Shown here: in pieces, positions 11,279 to 21,636 of the stretch
Layout: every line of letters starts with the position of its first letter
Numbering within the stretch: the stretch's first letter is position 1
Origin: Roridomyces roridus
Taxonomy: Eukaryota; Basidiomycota; Agaricomycetes; Agaricales; Mycenaceae
Direction of reading: 5' to 3'
Assembly: GCA_029378245.1 (NCBI GenBank)
Contig: JARKIF010000219.1
Span: 1-48,599, forward strand
Length of the DNA: 48,599 nt
Notes under the pieces: generated by a model
Database searches by the model: none
The model's input: the letters and a program-made list of their open reading frames with translations, nothing else
What the model was told of the DNA's origin: nothing
Program-made: the position numbers and the translations under genes

Positions 11279-12307
11279 AAACAATTTATGGATTTTATTC
11301 ATACTTGAAACGAAGCAAGTTGGGCCTATTCCTGCACGCATTCAATGGATTGCTACTTGCTTTCACTTCACGTGACTTCAGACATGTGATCGCGGTTCCA
11401 ACTCCGCTATTGACTTGACAGCGCATCACAAGCGCATCAATGATTAACTCTTAAGCGCTTAAGCCACCATCATCTTTGCATCATCTCCATTCTCGACCTT
11501 CTGAAGACTGCTTGGTCTCACACATCCCGGTGGTCAAAACGGCTACAGACGCGATGATGCTCCTGCATACGGTCTCCCGTCCCGCGAAGATCACACTCTA
11601 ACTCTCTTCACGGTCCTTGACCTTGACCACCAACGCTGTTGCATCAGCCCAGTCTGCCGACAATCTTGGTCTCAGCTCAGATATCATCCGTTTCTATAGG
11701 TCATTCGTGAGTGGACATTTATCTATTGCTCTTCGCCTGGAGCAATTGGAGCTTGTAACTGTGTCCCTGGGGCCGGGATTTCCGTGGGATTTCCGCTATT
11801 CTTGTACAAGCACTGTGCTGAATAGCTGATATTCCTCAGTCTCTCGAGCTCGCAGACAGAGGCTATCGTGTCAATTGAACCTCGCACCTGAGATATTCCT
11901 CGGCTGTTGTCAAATCGACCAACGTAGGTCTGCATATCTGTTTATCACTCCCAACATTACTTGCGTGTGAGTTCTTCCTCTTAGTGTGGTCACTGGTGGC
12001 CCCTGTTGACGACTCCCTCCAGTGTGCCCCAGGAGAAGTAGGTTCGGTTTCCGGCGAACGAGTGAGTATACATATGTATATCCTGCGAGCTCTTAGTGAA
12101 TCTACTAATTCGCTCCACGGACATGTTAAGACTTTCCTTCCTCTGTGGCAGATCGCATCAAAAATCCCGATGAAATCGCTCGATGTCTGCAATTAGAGTG
12201 CTATATATCCGTCCCATGGATGATTGTAGCGCTCCTCTAGTCCTTCTAGTGCGTCCACGCATACTTCGCTCCTTTTCCTCCCTGGCGGACCTGCTCTCTC
12301 TCTTTCA

Positions 12308-13272
12308 ATGCAGCTGAGCTACACGAGCGGAAACGTCGTCCTCGATGCCCCGATGCCGTTCGGGTGGACTATCGAGGAGGGGGATCCGACCGCCTTTGTC
12401 TTCAAACTATTGATTAATGGAAATATTGGGTCCATCTCCGCGCCCGCAGGATCCTTACCGAACAGCGGAAAGTTAACTCTCAAGCCTGCGAGTCTCGGGT
12501 ACGCTGAACTGCCTTGAAATCTTGCCAAATCACTTGCTTATCTCCCATGGACTCCAGAACACACGTCATCGAGGCATTCGCAGCTGGTTCTAATCCGTTA
12601 GTATATGCGACGCTAGTAAGCCAGCCTGATTTGACGACTCTCAATACAGCGACGTCGATCCACCATTTGCCCAAGGCCCAACCTTTACTGTTGTTGCGCC
12701 AAGGTCTGTACAGCCGTGGATACCAAATCCTTCGTACATTCCGCTGATACCTGAGCAGCTCGCTCTCGTCGACGCTCTCATCGACTCCTGGTGCACCGTC
12801 GCCCGCCACGCTCTCCGCCGAATCATCGCAAAGTCCACAGAGCACGATGATAATTGAAGAGACGGCAAGTGCGACGTACGCCTGCATTCTTTATAAGTGT
12901 ACTATCTGATATATGTGTCTCAGCAAACACGTCGACAAGCTCGCATTCGCTGGAGCCGGTATCGGAGCCGCAATTATCCTCGCAGTGGTCCTAGCTGTTT
13001 TCCTCGTTCACAGGCGTATAAAACGGCGACTGAGTCCCGTCGACGCAGCGATCACCCAGTGGGCAAACTCTCCGACTGTTGAACCATTCGTTACATTTCC
13101 CGATATGGGTGAAATTTCTGGCCGGACTCATCCCAAGGCCTCGTCAGGTGACACTGCCACGGACAGAGTTGATGCGGAGGATGGATTGAGAGAAGCCAGA
13201 ATATCTGCTACGCCATTTCGGTTCTCTGTGGAGAGTTTGCCACCGAATTATTCCGATATCGTAGCTGTCTAA
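12308..13272 (+). CDS. One-pass membrane protein with PPxY tail, paralog 4
   Basis: Exons are about 12308-12498, 12560-12599, 12650-12702, 12753-12876 and 12925-13272. The N-terminal domain (MPFGWTIEEGDPTAFVFKLLING, then HVIEAFAAGSNP) matches the family. The linker is Ser/Pro-rich (SSTPGAPSPATLSAESSQS) but lacks the VSTLF block seen in paralogs 1 to 3. The helix LAFAGAGIGAAIILAVVLAVFLV is followed by HRRIKRR. The tail contains VEPFVTFPDMGE and ends SLPPNYSDIVAV. It is the last copy in the tandem array, and the tRNA-like remnant follows about 200 bases later. The conserved tail against a variable linker suggests selection on an intracellular contact, which is inference. Confidence 0.65.
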
Positions 13273-13475
13273 ATTTCATGGACCGGATTTACTTACTGGA
13301 AGGATAAAACTTGGATTGCATTATGTGGACGTGTTCAGCGTTTGCGTGTTATGCGAGTTACGGCCAGACGACCAGTCGTCGACGTGATTGTTTTGGCGGT
13401 GACGCAGGCACAGAAAGGGACCAAGCACGTGCACCCAGCGTTGAAACCCGTGAAAAAAGGAGCAGAAAGGACACA

Positions 13476-13510
13476 TTCCGATGCGGGGAATCGAACCCCG
13501 CGCAACCGCG
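13476..13510 (-). tRNA. tRNA-like remnant (T arm and acceptor 3' strand only)
   Basis: On the minus strand a perfect B box (GGTTCGATTCC) sits in a T arm with stem CGGGG/CCCCG, followed by CATCGGA as the acceptor 3' strand. A T6 run about 25 bases further on could end RNA polymerase III transcription. No matching 5' acceptor strand (TCCGATG), D arm or A box is present within 100 bases. It is therefore a truncated tRNA or a tRNA-derived repeat end, possibly glutamate-like from its acceptor. Confidence 0.35.
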
Positions 13511-13851
13511 TCATACACATAGATTAGCGGAAAAACATTGACTGGACAAGTTGCCTGGATGAATGGCCTGGATGCATTGGCTGAAAACTCGTCCCGAGTG
13601 CAATAATTGATTGATGATTGTGATCATCGATCAATCAATCACTGACACCATCAAAATCTAATCTAATCTAATTTTCCAATTTTTTTGATATTTTTTCCCA
13701 TCCGAATCGACCCAACGGCCAACCAGCATCATAGTTTTTACGAGAGGCGGATATGTTACCGATACACCACATCGGAATTAAGCGCTAAGTGACACGCGAT
13801 ATAACCGGCGAGGGAGTCCGACATACTGGAGTTCTCAAGGTAAATACAGCT

Positions 13852-15388
13852 TCAAACAATTCCAACCACGAGTTGAACCTCCTTCTCCTGCTCCGCCGCG
13901 ACCGCAAATTTCGGCAAAAGCCTGAAAATCCTCCTCCGCGCAGCTTCCTCAGAATCCATCCCCATCGCCCCTCCTCCCTTGGCACAGAAAATCGACACAC
14001 GGAGCAACGCTACGAACCTCTTCTCCTCTGAATCCGCCAACATACAATCAAGATGCGACCACGCCTCTCGACGGTCTCGATACCGCAGCTGGTCGTGCGT
14101 AGCGACGTCCATCAAATGAAGTGTGATCTCTTCGATGTTTGAAGGGAACCGTGAAAACAGGGATGGAGCCAGTTGGTCGAATGCGAACTGTCCGAATGTG
14201 AGAGTGACGGATTTGAGTGAGTGAAGGTTGTCGAGGAGGGTGTCTAAGCCTGAGGTTATTAGGCGAGGGCAGAGGAGACAAGTCATGTTTGCGTACCTGC
14301 CTCCTCCGGCTCGTAAAACGTCAATTCGATGTTTGAAAGTGTCGGCCCAAAACGAGTTAAGAAGTTCTTGAACCCCGAAATTGAACTTGAATGCTGGACG
14401 ACAAGTGAGTCGATGACACCCGCATGCTGCTGAGTGAACCACTCAAGTACAGCCGACTCTAGCTCCCCCTTCGCGTGCAACACCAAGCTACGAACCGTGG
14501 CCGGAGGCGAAATCATCGACGCCGCGAAATCATCCACGAAAAAGGCCGCCACGACATCCTCCCTCCAATACTCGAAAATCTCCCCACACTCCAGCGTCGT
14601 GAGACCCTCGAACGTGGATACAAACGCCGCAATCCGGCGCATCGAGATGTACTCGGGAGAGTGAATCTTCAACCGCCGAACGCGACGTTTCATCGACGCG
14701 GGTAGAGCCCGTTCCACCGCGTCTAGGTCCGCGAGCTCCATACTGTAGAGCCCCAACGTCGTCAACGCGGAGAATTTCGGTATTTGGACGAGCAGTTCGT
14801 CCATCCGGTGCGAATCAACCCTCGGCGGCGAAAGCCCTGGGATTGCGAAATAATCGAATCCTTCGTCGTAATAATTGCTCGGCGCTGTGATGTCGATGGT
14901 CCGAACGTGAGGAAACAAGGTACAGAGCGGGCTGCTGAGGATGGATGCCGCGACCAGGTCGTGGCCCCTCAATGATATTTTGCCGAAGAGATGTCTGCGT
15001 GCGACAGACAACCACCCGGGGGACACCAACGAGAACGTCTTGAGGGCTGTCTTGTCTTCCGAGGCTGCATCCACGATCAAGAGAAATATCTCGAGTGGGA
15101 GTCGGGGGCCTTTGAGCTGAAAAGGATAAATTGAACGACGTGGGTAGACGAGGTCGGTATGAGCGACTCACTCGACGGATCTCCTGCCACAGTTCACCGT
15201 TCAGTCTCTGAAGAACGCCAATTTGGTCATCCTGCGCCACCAATCGCGCTTCCAGCTTGATGACAAGGGCACGCAAATCGCCTGGTGTGAGTGCGCTCGC
15301 TGATTGCGCGGTCGAACAAGCCACTACTTCACGAGTCAGTCGGGATTGAGATGAGACGAGGTGATTCACCTTGGGTGGCCCACTTCAT
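13852..15388 (-). CDS. F-box protein
   Basis: The exons, in minus order, are 15370-15388, 15172-15323, 14297-15116 and 13852-14249, giving 462 residues with all phases matching. A short coiled-coil start (LRALVIKLEARLVAQDDQIGVL) is followed by an F-box at about residues 62-104 (LPLEIFLLIVDAAS, SLVSPGWLSVARRHLFGKI). The rest is irregular leucine-rich sequence (LTTLGLYSMELADLD, LKSVTLTFGQFAFDQLAP) of the kind common in large basidiomycete F-box families. Such proteins act as substrate receptors in SCF ubiquitin ligases by binding Skp1. The start is chosen at MKWATQ because a GTGAAT...TAG intron then joins it in frame; a GTG-initiated alternative is less likely. The reading frame is complete. 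Confidence 0.8.
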
Positions 15389-15748
15389 TTGGGGGGTCCC
15401 AATGCTCGTCGAGTGGTACGTGTCCATCCTGTGGGTTGTAGCTCTGGGTAAGAAGCAGAAACATCAGCTGCCCGGTTTCTGTGCTATCAATAGTAAAGCT
15501 GTTTCCCTCACACCCGGTGCGACGGCCAAACGATGACCCGATTTGTTCATATGGAACCCACCCATTGGTTGTTCAAAATTGCACAAGAGCAACGAGCCAA
15601 GATCCGCCGAGGAAACAAAGAAGAGCGGAGAAGTTGTTGCATCATGTAGATCACTGGGAGCTGGGAAAAAGAAGGCGAATCGCGCATGACGACAGAAAAA
15701 AGTCAGAAAAAAGTCCCAGAGAGTCCAAAAACAGTTAAAATATACTAC

Positions 15749-17144
15749 TTAGCGAGAACTGAGAACGCTCCGCAGGCTACCCCAGATCGAAGAAGGCCGG
15801 GCTTGGGCAGCCGCATGACGATCGCGCCGTTCCTTCTCCGCCAACAACATCTTCTCCATAATCTGCATTTCCCGCTTCTTCATATCCTCCTCCGACAAAG
15901 AGCCCCGCCCACCATCGAGCGTCGTATCCTGGTCGTTCTCAGAGTCGTACACGCCTTCACAAAGCCCCGCGACGCAGCACAGGGCGTCGACTTTCGCTGC
16001 ATACCAGTCCCTATGCCGCATGCCATCCCGCCACTCGACCGGTAGCCCCTTTTCGTACCCAACGAGTGCACCCATGAGTGCACCAGCCACAGCCCCGTTC
16101 GTGTCTGCATCCCCACCGTACATGACGAGCGTCGTCATGGCGGAACGGAAAGTATCTTGATGTGCGAGGACACGACGCAGGCACCAGAGGCCCGCCCCAA
16201 GACACTTGTACACGTAACCCATCTCGCGGTCACAGCACCAGCGCGTCGAGGGTCTCTGCATAGGCGTGCCGCTCGAATTCGGCACGGTCCAGGAGCGAGG
16301 CGTGGTCTGGGGGTAGGACACCGGGACGCTGTAAGTAAGCCCAGGCGCGCTCGATGAGGGTGCCAACCTGCTCTGCATCACTGATCTCGCCGAGAGATAA
16401 AGCCCGGACAAGGGCGGAAACGACTGCGACAGACAGGGCACACCGTGGGTCAGCATGTGTGACCGCCCCCATGCGGATGGCGGCGTCGAAGGTGGCTTCT
16501 TCAGTTGTTGGGATGCAGATGACACCGACAGGGGCCGTGCGCATGAGGGAGCCGTTGGGTGCTGCAGCACGTCCGCCTTTCTCCCAGTAGTGTAGCGCGA
16601 TGCTGGAGGGGTCAGAAGTGTATGTGGGGGAAAGGACGACACTGCCGACCGTTCCTGGACGGTCGATCAGCGGGGAAAGGGTCAAGAAAAACGGGGTACA
16701 CACTGCCAAGGCCCATGGGTAGACGATCCAAGACTCGAAGCCCCTGGGTTACCCAACGATTGAGACGAATGGCAAGGTCGTTGGGAGACAGCTCCCTCAT
16801 CCGCAAGTAGGAGAGCATCATTAGCAGCGTGTGGTCTGTATCGTCTGTCCATGCTCGCTATCCTTCGACTCAGCAACGCCTGGAACCCTCGCGATTCACT
16901 CACACTTTCAAATCGACATCGGTGCGTGTCATTGTGAAACTTGGTCTCTGGCGACAGCAACGTGAACTGTGGGCTTGCTCCGTACGCCTCTGCGGCTTGT
17001 GCGGCGGTCATGAATTCTGCATGGCTCGGATGAGATTCAGATAACGACACAGCAGGACTGACCAGTGTAGATGCCAATGGCATCTCCTAGGGCCGAGCCA
17101 AAGAGCGCGCCGCGGGCTCTGTCGAGGATCTTGGGGTCGTCCAT
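15749..17144 (-). pseudogene. ADP-ribosylglycohydrolase family protein with one frameshift
   Basis: The exons, in minus order, are 17063-17144, 16904-17016, 16704-16857 and 15749-16654. The N-terminus reads MDDPKILDRARGALFGSALGDAIG, then WTDDTDHTLL (about residues 68-77), NGSLMRTAPVGV, and near the C-terminus GGDADTNGAVAGALMGALVG. These are the two acidic Mg-binding clusters of the ARH/DraG fold, which removes ADP-ribose from proteins or small molecules. All introns fit, but the last exon holds one extra base near 16232: LDALVL runs into a stop, while DREMGYVYKCLG continues in the next frame. Without that base the protein would be about 417 residues. Either the gene is recently inactivated or this is a sequence error; both catalytic motifs are otherwise intact. 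Confidence 0.8.
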
Positions 17145-17340
17145 CGTCGTTATTGGCAGGAGTGGACAGCAGTGCCACAAGACTTGTCAAATGACTCCTG
17201 GCTGTCGTGTCGTGTCTTGGCGACGCATTGGATTGCCGCAGCAGCGTAGAGACGAATTACAAAGTGCCGAGGACTCGAGATAACTCGTGCTGGCAGCTGG
17301 TGCAAAGCTGGTGAGTGCTGCGAATGGGAGTGATACCAAT

Positions 17341-17506
17341 CCGAATCGGCCTGATGGCCGAAAATGCCTCTTGGCCGGAGCCTTACACCCTTACACCAGT
17401 GTCGCGCCCTCCTCGACCATAAGCCCGATCTTCCCCGACATCAACGTATCTCTCAGAATAAATACGCATCGCTCGGCCGCTGAATCGCTTGCGCCTACGG
17501 TTTTTG
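17341..17506 (+). repeat. Dispersed repeat B, copy 1
   Basis: This stretch matches 26757-26945 in the same orientation. Shared runs include AAAATGCCTCTT, GGAGCCTTACAC, CGCGCCCTCCT, ACCATAAGCC, TCTCTCAGAATAA and GAATCGCTTGCGCCTAC. No coding frame is preserved. It lies upstream of the ADP-ribosylglycohydrolase start. Confidence 0.7.
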
Positions 17507-17516
17507 CGCTCCTGCT

Positions 17517-17995
17517 TCAACCGTTGCCACCGAGCTTCTCTTCTGTTCCCCGTCGCAGTTGCTCCCTAGCTTTCGCCCGCTTTAGATCGTTCTCCCGTTT
17601 CTGCACCCGCATCTTCAGCACAAGTTCAGCAGCCCGGTTCGCTTCTTCTTCGCAAACTCACCTCTCCTCCTCAAACTCCCGCTCTTCAGCTGCTTCGACT
17701 TCATGATCACTATCGTCTTCACCTACATCCACCACGACCTCTGTTGCATTTCAGGCTTTACTGCCTGTGCTGCCATACGGCGCCTGACCTCGGCGTCGTA
17801 CATCCCACGGAGTTGCCAACCAGGTTTCTCACCTGGAAGGCGTCGTGTAGTTCGTGGATGCAGGAGTGCTAGGACTGTTGCCGGCGCCACTGAATTTAAA
17901 GAGAAGATTGTTGCAGCTCGTTTGCCTATGAAATTGCCATTGGTGCGTTGAATATAGCTCTTATATCGTCTTCTGAGACGTGGTTCGGCAAGTCC
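17517..17995 (-). pseudogene. Decayed gene with RRM-like start and coiled-coil end
   Basis: After a pyrimidine-rich acceptor (TTCTTCAG at about 17996), the minus strand reads DLPNHVSEDDIRAIF, like the first helix of an RNA-recognition domain. The frame then changes and continues FIGKRAATIFSLNSVAPATVLALLH, followed by RLPGEKPGWQLRGMYDAEVRRRMAA. A third frame gives VVVDVGEDDSDHEVEAAEERE, an in-frame TGA, then ANRAAELVLKMRVQKRENDLKRAKARE. At least two frameshifts and one stop therefore separate pieces that look like one RNA-binding protein with an acidic coiled-coil tail. Identity beyond that is unknown. Confidence 0.5.
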
Positions 17996-18181
17996 CTGAA
18001 GAAAAGAGACGTGGAAAGAAGAAGAGGCGGGAACTCGGTGCAAGAACCAGGTGTCGACGCCGGGGTGCTACTACACCAAATTCTCTTCGAGTCGGACTTG
18101 GCTGAGGTAAACCATTGCCCATCAGTTGCAGGTATGTAAGTAATATACACTGCCTTGAATCAACACCCTAACATCCTCCAA

Positions 18182-18736
18182 CTATTGTACGATAAGGGAG
18201 ACGTTGAGGCTTTGCAGCAGAGGGAACGGTCCAGCCTGCAATCAAATCCATCACCAACTCGGACTATGGGGGAAAATGTCTGTCACTCACGCCAACCAAA
18301 CTAAAATGCGTCACGCTGAGCTGCGCGGGACCTTTGCTCGTCGTCGTAGGAATCATGACAGAAAAATTCTGGTACGGAGCAAGTTTCGTCGGAGTCACAT
18401 CGGGGTGGAACTCAGGATCGTAAGGGCCCTTGTACAGCACTGATCCGATGAAGCTGGCGGGAGGAGGGCATTGGCTCTGAGTGAAGCCGACGCAAGACGT
18501 GAAACCGATGATAATCGCAACCTCGGTCGAGCCAGTGAGTGTGTCCTAAATGAGGTATAGAAATTGTAGAAGAGGGAAAGATGGATGCGACGTACAGGGC
18601 GGTCGACTTCGACGGTGATGTTGGTTCCGGGGGAGATGGTGGACCCGGCTGCGGGAGCACCGATGCTGACGCCCTGTCCAAAGGCGGTAGCAGCGAACAA
18701 AGAGGTCGCCACCAGAAGGGAGCTGTAGAACTTCAT
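18182..18736 (-). CDS. Small secreted protein
   Basis: The exons, in minus order, are 18596-18736, 18291-18545 and 18182-18235, giving 149 residues with every intron in phase 0. A signal peptide (MKFYSSLLVATSLFAATAFG, about residues 1-20) is followed by GVSIGAPAAGSTISPGTN and a compact beta-rich domain with two close cysteines (TSCVGFTQSQCPPP). Further motifs are LYKGPYDPEFHPDVTP, NFSVMIP and AQLSVTHFSLVG. This pattern is a recurring agaricomycete secreted family of unknown role. A TATAAA box (18778-18783, minus) lies about 45 bases before the ATG, supporting this start. N-glycosylation sites NIT, NFS and NVS are visible. The gene is intact. Confidence 0.8.
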
Positions 18737-18789
18737 CTGAGTGAGGTGAATGTTCGAGTCCACCCCAGTCGTCCTGCTTTATACGATCG

Positions 18790-21630
18790 CCCTCACGCTT
18801 GGAGTGCATTTCTCCATTCATTTCCGCACGGCCCTGGCCGGAATTGTGAAACTGGCCGGTCAAGAGAGACCGTGTTGGCTATAATTATCAGGGCATCGTA
18901 ATTCGGCGACGGTGGATGACATCGTAATAAAGCTGTAAGGCCGACAAGCGGCACGGCCCGCTACCTGCTGGTGCTCACACATTCTTAAGTTGTGCACAGA
19001 GTAGGTATACATTTTGAACTGCCAATGGAGAAGGAAGCTAGAATTACTGCGCCATGTAATCGAAGAACAAGAGACGAAGGGTGAATGGAAGAGTATGCAG
19101 AGAGTGAATGATTGTTCAAGTGCGCGAAACAGCGGCGACGGGAACCCCCCGTTACTTGAACAAGCTCCGTCACGGTGCCACTCACTGGTTCTCCGAAATT
19201 GTCGACAGGGAGGCCCTGGCTTTGCTCTTGTTGGGGATGAGCGAACTCCATGTTCTCCCATTCGCCCAGGTGCCCATCTCGAGTTCAATGAGGAGTAAAC
19301 AGTACGTATATCTAGGCAAATAATGTTGGAGTCGGAAATTGGGTACACATGAAATTCGAATCCGGGACTTGCATGCTCTGCGGTCCGGTGGCGATTTTGG
19401 TGCCCGTACTTCATACATTCAAGTAGTTTCATCAGTCGCAAGATACATGCCGAACGAATGGGTGCTGGGAACAAGGGTCCCATAAATCAACTAACTATAC
19501 AGTTCGTGAGGCCTTGAGGAGCGATGAACTTCACGGTGTTTTCGGAGTCCTGGCTGTTGCGCTGGCGCTGAAGGATTTGTGGTCAATAGAAGATGGATAT
19601 TCCACGGGAGATTTCGTTACCAATGGGCCGGTCTACCATATAAGCCAGAAAGTCTTCTGCTCCGCCAGGAGGGTGGGTAGATGAGTTCTGCAGTACCTGG
19701 GCTCAGCGGAGCCTGCGCCGACTTGACGCTGAGGGATGCTAATGGAATGCACACAATTTAACAAACCATTCAAATGGTCAGCACAGCAGTATCCAACGTG
19801 CTTGGGCAGCGACAAATCGTCGGGTCATTGCATACCACTTCTGGGGGCAAAGTGTCCGTGAGGTTCAACCGTTCAAATGAGTGTCAAGGAGCATTTGATC
19901 ATATGTGGAAATAACTTATGCCTGCAGTGGCCGGCCAGAGAAAGGGACGGTTCGGATGAACCAAGGTCGTGTTTGGGACAGAAAGACAGAACGAGATCAT
20001 GATGGTTCAGTTGCGACAGAGGCACTAAGAAACTGAAATGCATGCAGTTCAACGCGGAGGGAAGTGCCGGCATGCCCGAAGCCAGTGACCACGAACGGCG
20101 GACGGCGGACGGTAACTCAGGAATAGTATGCATAATGCATACCAAAGACGTGGAGGGATGAGCAAGGGATGAGAGTAGGAAGCAAGAGCGACGGCAGCGG
20201 ATCAAAGAGTAAGAGCAATTATGCGAGAAGTGGAGTGCTCCATGCTTACGCGAAAAAAGCTGACAAAAAATGAAGCATGCTGCCAAAACGAAAAATCAGG
20301 CGCCCTAAGACCCTTACCTAACGGTAGCGGGAATGTAGAGCCATCTCGGTATCGACATGCTGGAGCCTCCTCACATTCAACGGTAAATCTAAATGAGGAA
20401 CGAATTCAATGGTTGACTTCTCCCAAGACGAGTTTAGTGAAGGCCACGGGTATTTGATCGATGGGATCAAAACATCTTGATCGCTGTTTCTGACAGCGAC
20501 GAACAAATATTGTGTCCCAAAGATGCTCTAGAAGGAAGGTAGGAGGTATTAGTTACAACTGGAGCCAAGTCAAGCAACAATCGGCCGAGTTGGTGGTGAC
20601 CAATGATCACGGGTATAATTTTGTTTCGAATCTGACCCGTGGACGGGTAAAACACGATGTCGTCCCGGGAGAACGCGATTTGTGCGAGACCTGTCCGTGG
20701 TACCATCTAGGTTTGTTGCTCAAAGTCAACCCAATATCAATGCTCATGTCTGAACAACAGGTTTCCCTTCCAGTGTTCCCATGTGCAGCACTACGAGGTG
20801 AATCTTAAAATACCCGTGAATACCCGCGGGTTACCCGTGGCGTTCACTAGACGAGTTTATGTACATAGGTACATATGCCGAAAGAATTGTGAGTTTTGAC
20901 ATGAGTTTTTGGGCTCTACATCTTTGAAAGCGACAGTCCAGGCGAACGCAGGGCGCCGGGCGGGACGCTGGCAAGACTGGCATGACAGAAGGTTCATGGG
21001 GCTTTAGATCTCGTCTGTTGATCTGATCAAACTACCTTTTACGGGACGCCTGGACCATCATGTCAATCCCCAGTTTGCACCGAGTCTGATTGTAGACGGT
21101 GCACACACCTCGACTGACAGCGTCTGGAGTCTTGCTTTCACAACGAAGTCGGAAAGCCGTGTAAGTAAGCTTCTGCACTCCCCATGCTGCAGATAATCCG
21201 ACTGCTCAAAAGTCACTGCTAGGGCTTGGCTAGGGCTGGATTTCAATGGTGCCCGTACCGGAGTCACACAACTACCACACTATGGTGACCTCCACCTTCA
21301 AGTTGCTCCTTGGTTGCTCCCGTCATTAAATGCAAACCCACGCTTCCTTGAAACTTCCCCGAGCTCGACGGACAATGGCAACGATGGACTTGTCGTGAGC
21401 GGTTCTCACACGGGCGACGCCGCAGCACGCTGCCCTCCGAGTCTCCTGAAGGACGTCTTTCGACCGTATCGAACCTAGGAGCATGTATCAGCGCTCATCC
21501 TGGGCTTCACGGCCCTCACGGCCCCGGGCGGGATAAACTGATGTCGGCAAATGGTGGGCGCTCAGATGTATATCGGATAATCGATAATATCCAGGGTGGG
21601 AGGTGCCCACCCGCTTGCTCCGAGTTGTCG
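18790..21630. other. Gene-poor interval with possible relics
   Basis: No confident gene was found. On the minus strand, 19500-19870 carries an almost open stretch (FLAYMVDRPIGNEISRGISIFY, a stop, then QRQRNSQDSENTVKFIAPQG) that could be a dead gene. Around 19230 there is MEFAHPQQEQSQGLPVDNFGE before a GTGAGT donor. Neither matches a family I know. From 20300 to 21600 nothing protein-like stands out. Confidence 0.4.
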
Positions 21631-21636
21631 AGCACC

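Noticed and set aside
13606..13640. ATTGATTGAT...ATCAATCAAT palindrome as a possible CRISPR-like or terminator signal
   Set aside because: It is an imperfect AT-rich palindrome with no repeat-spacer pattern, in a eukaryotic context.
18860..19483. A 207-codon minus frame
   Set aside because: There is no signal peptide or domain pattern, and the neighbouring frame has a better-looking short exon; the evidence is too weak to call.
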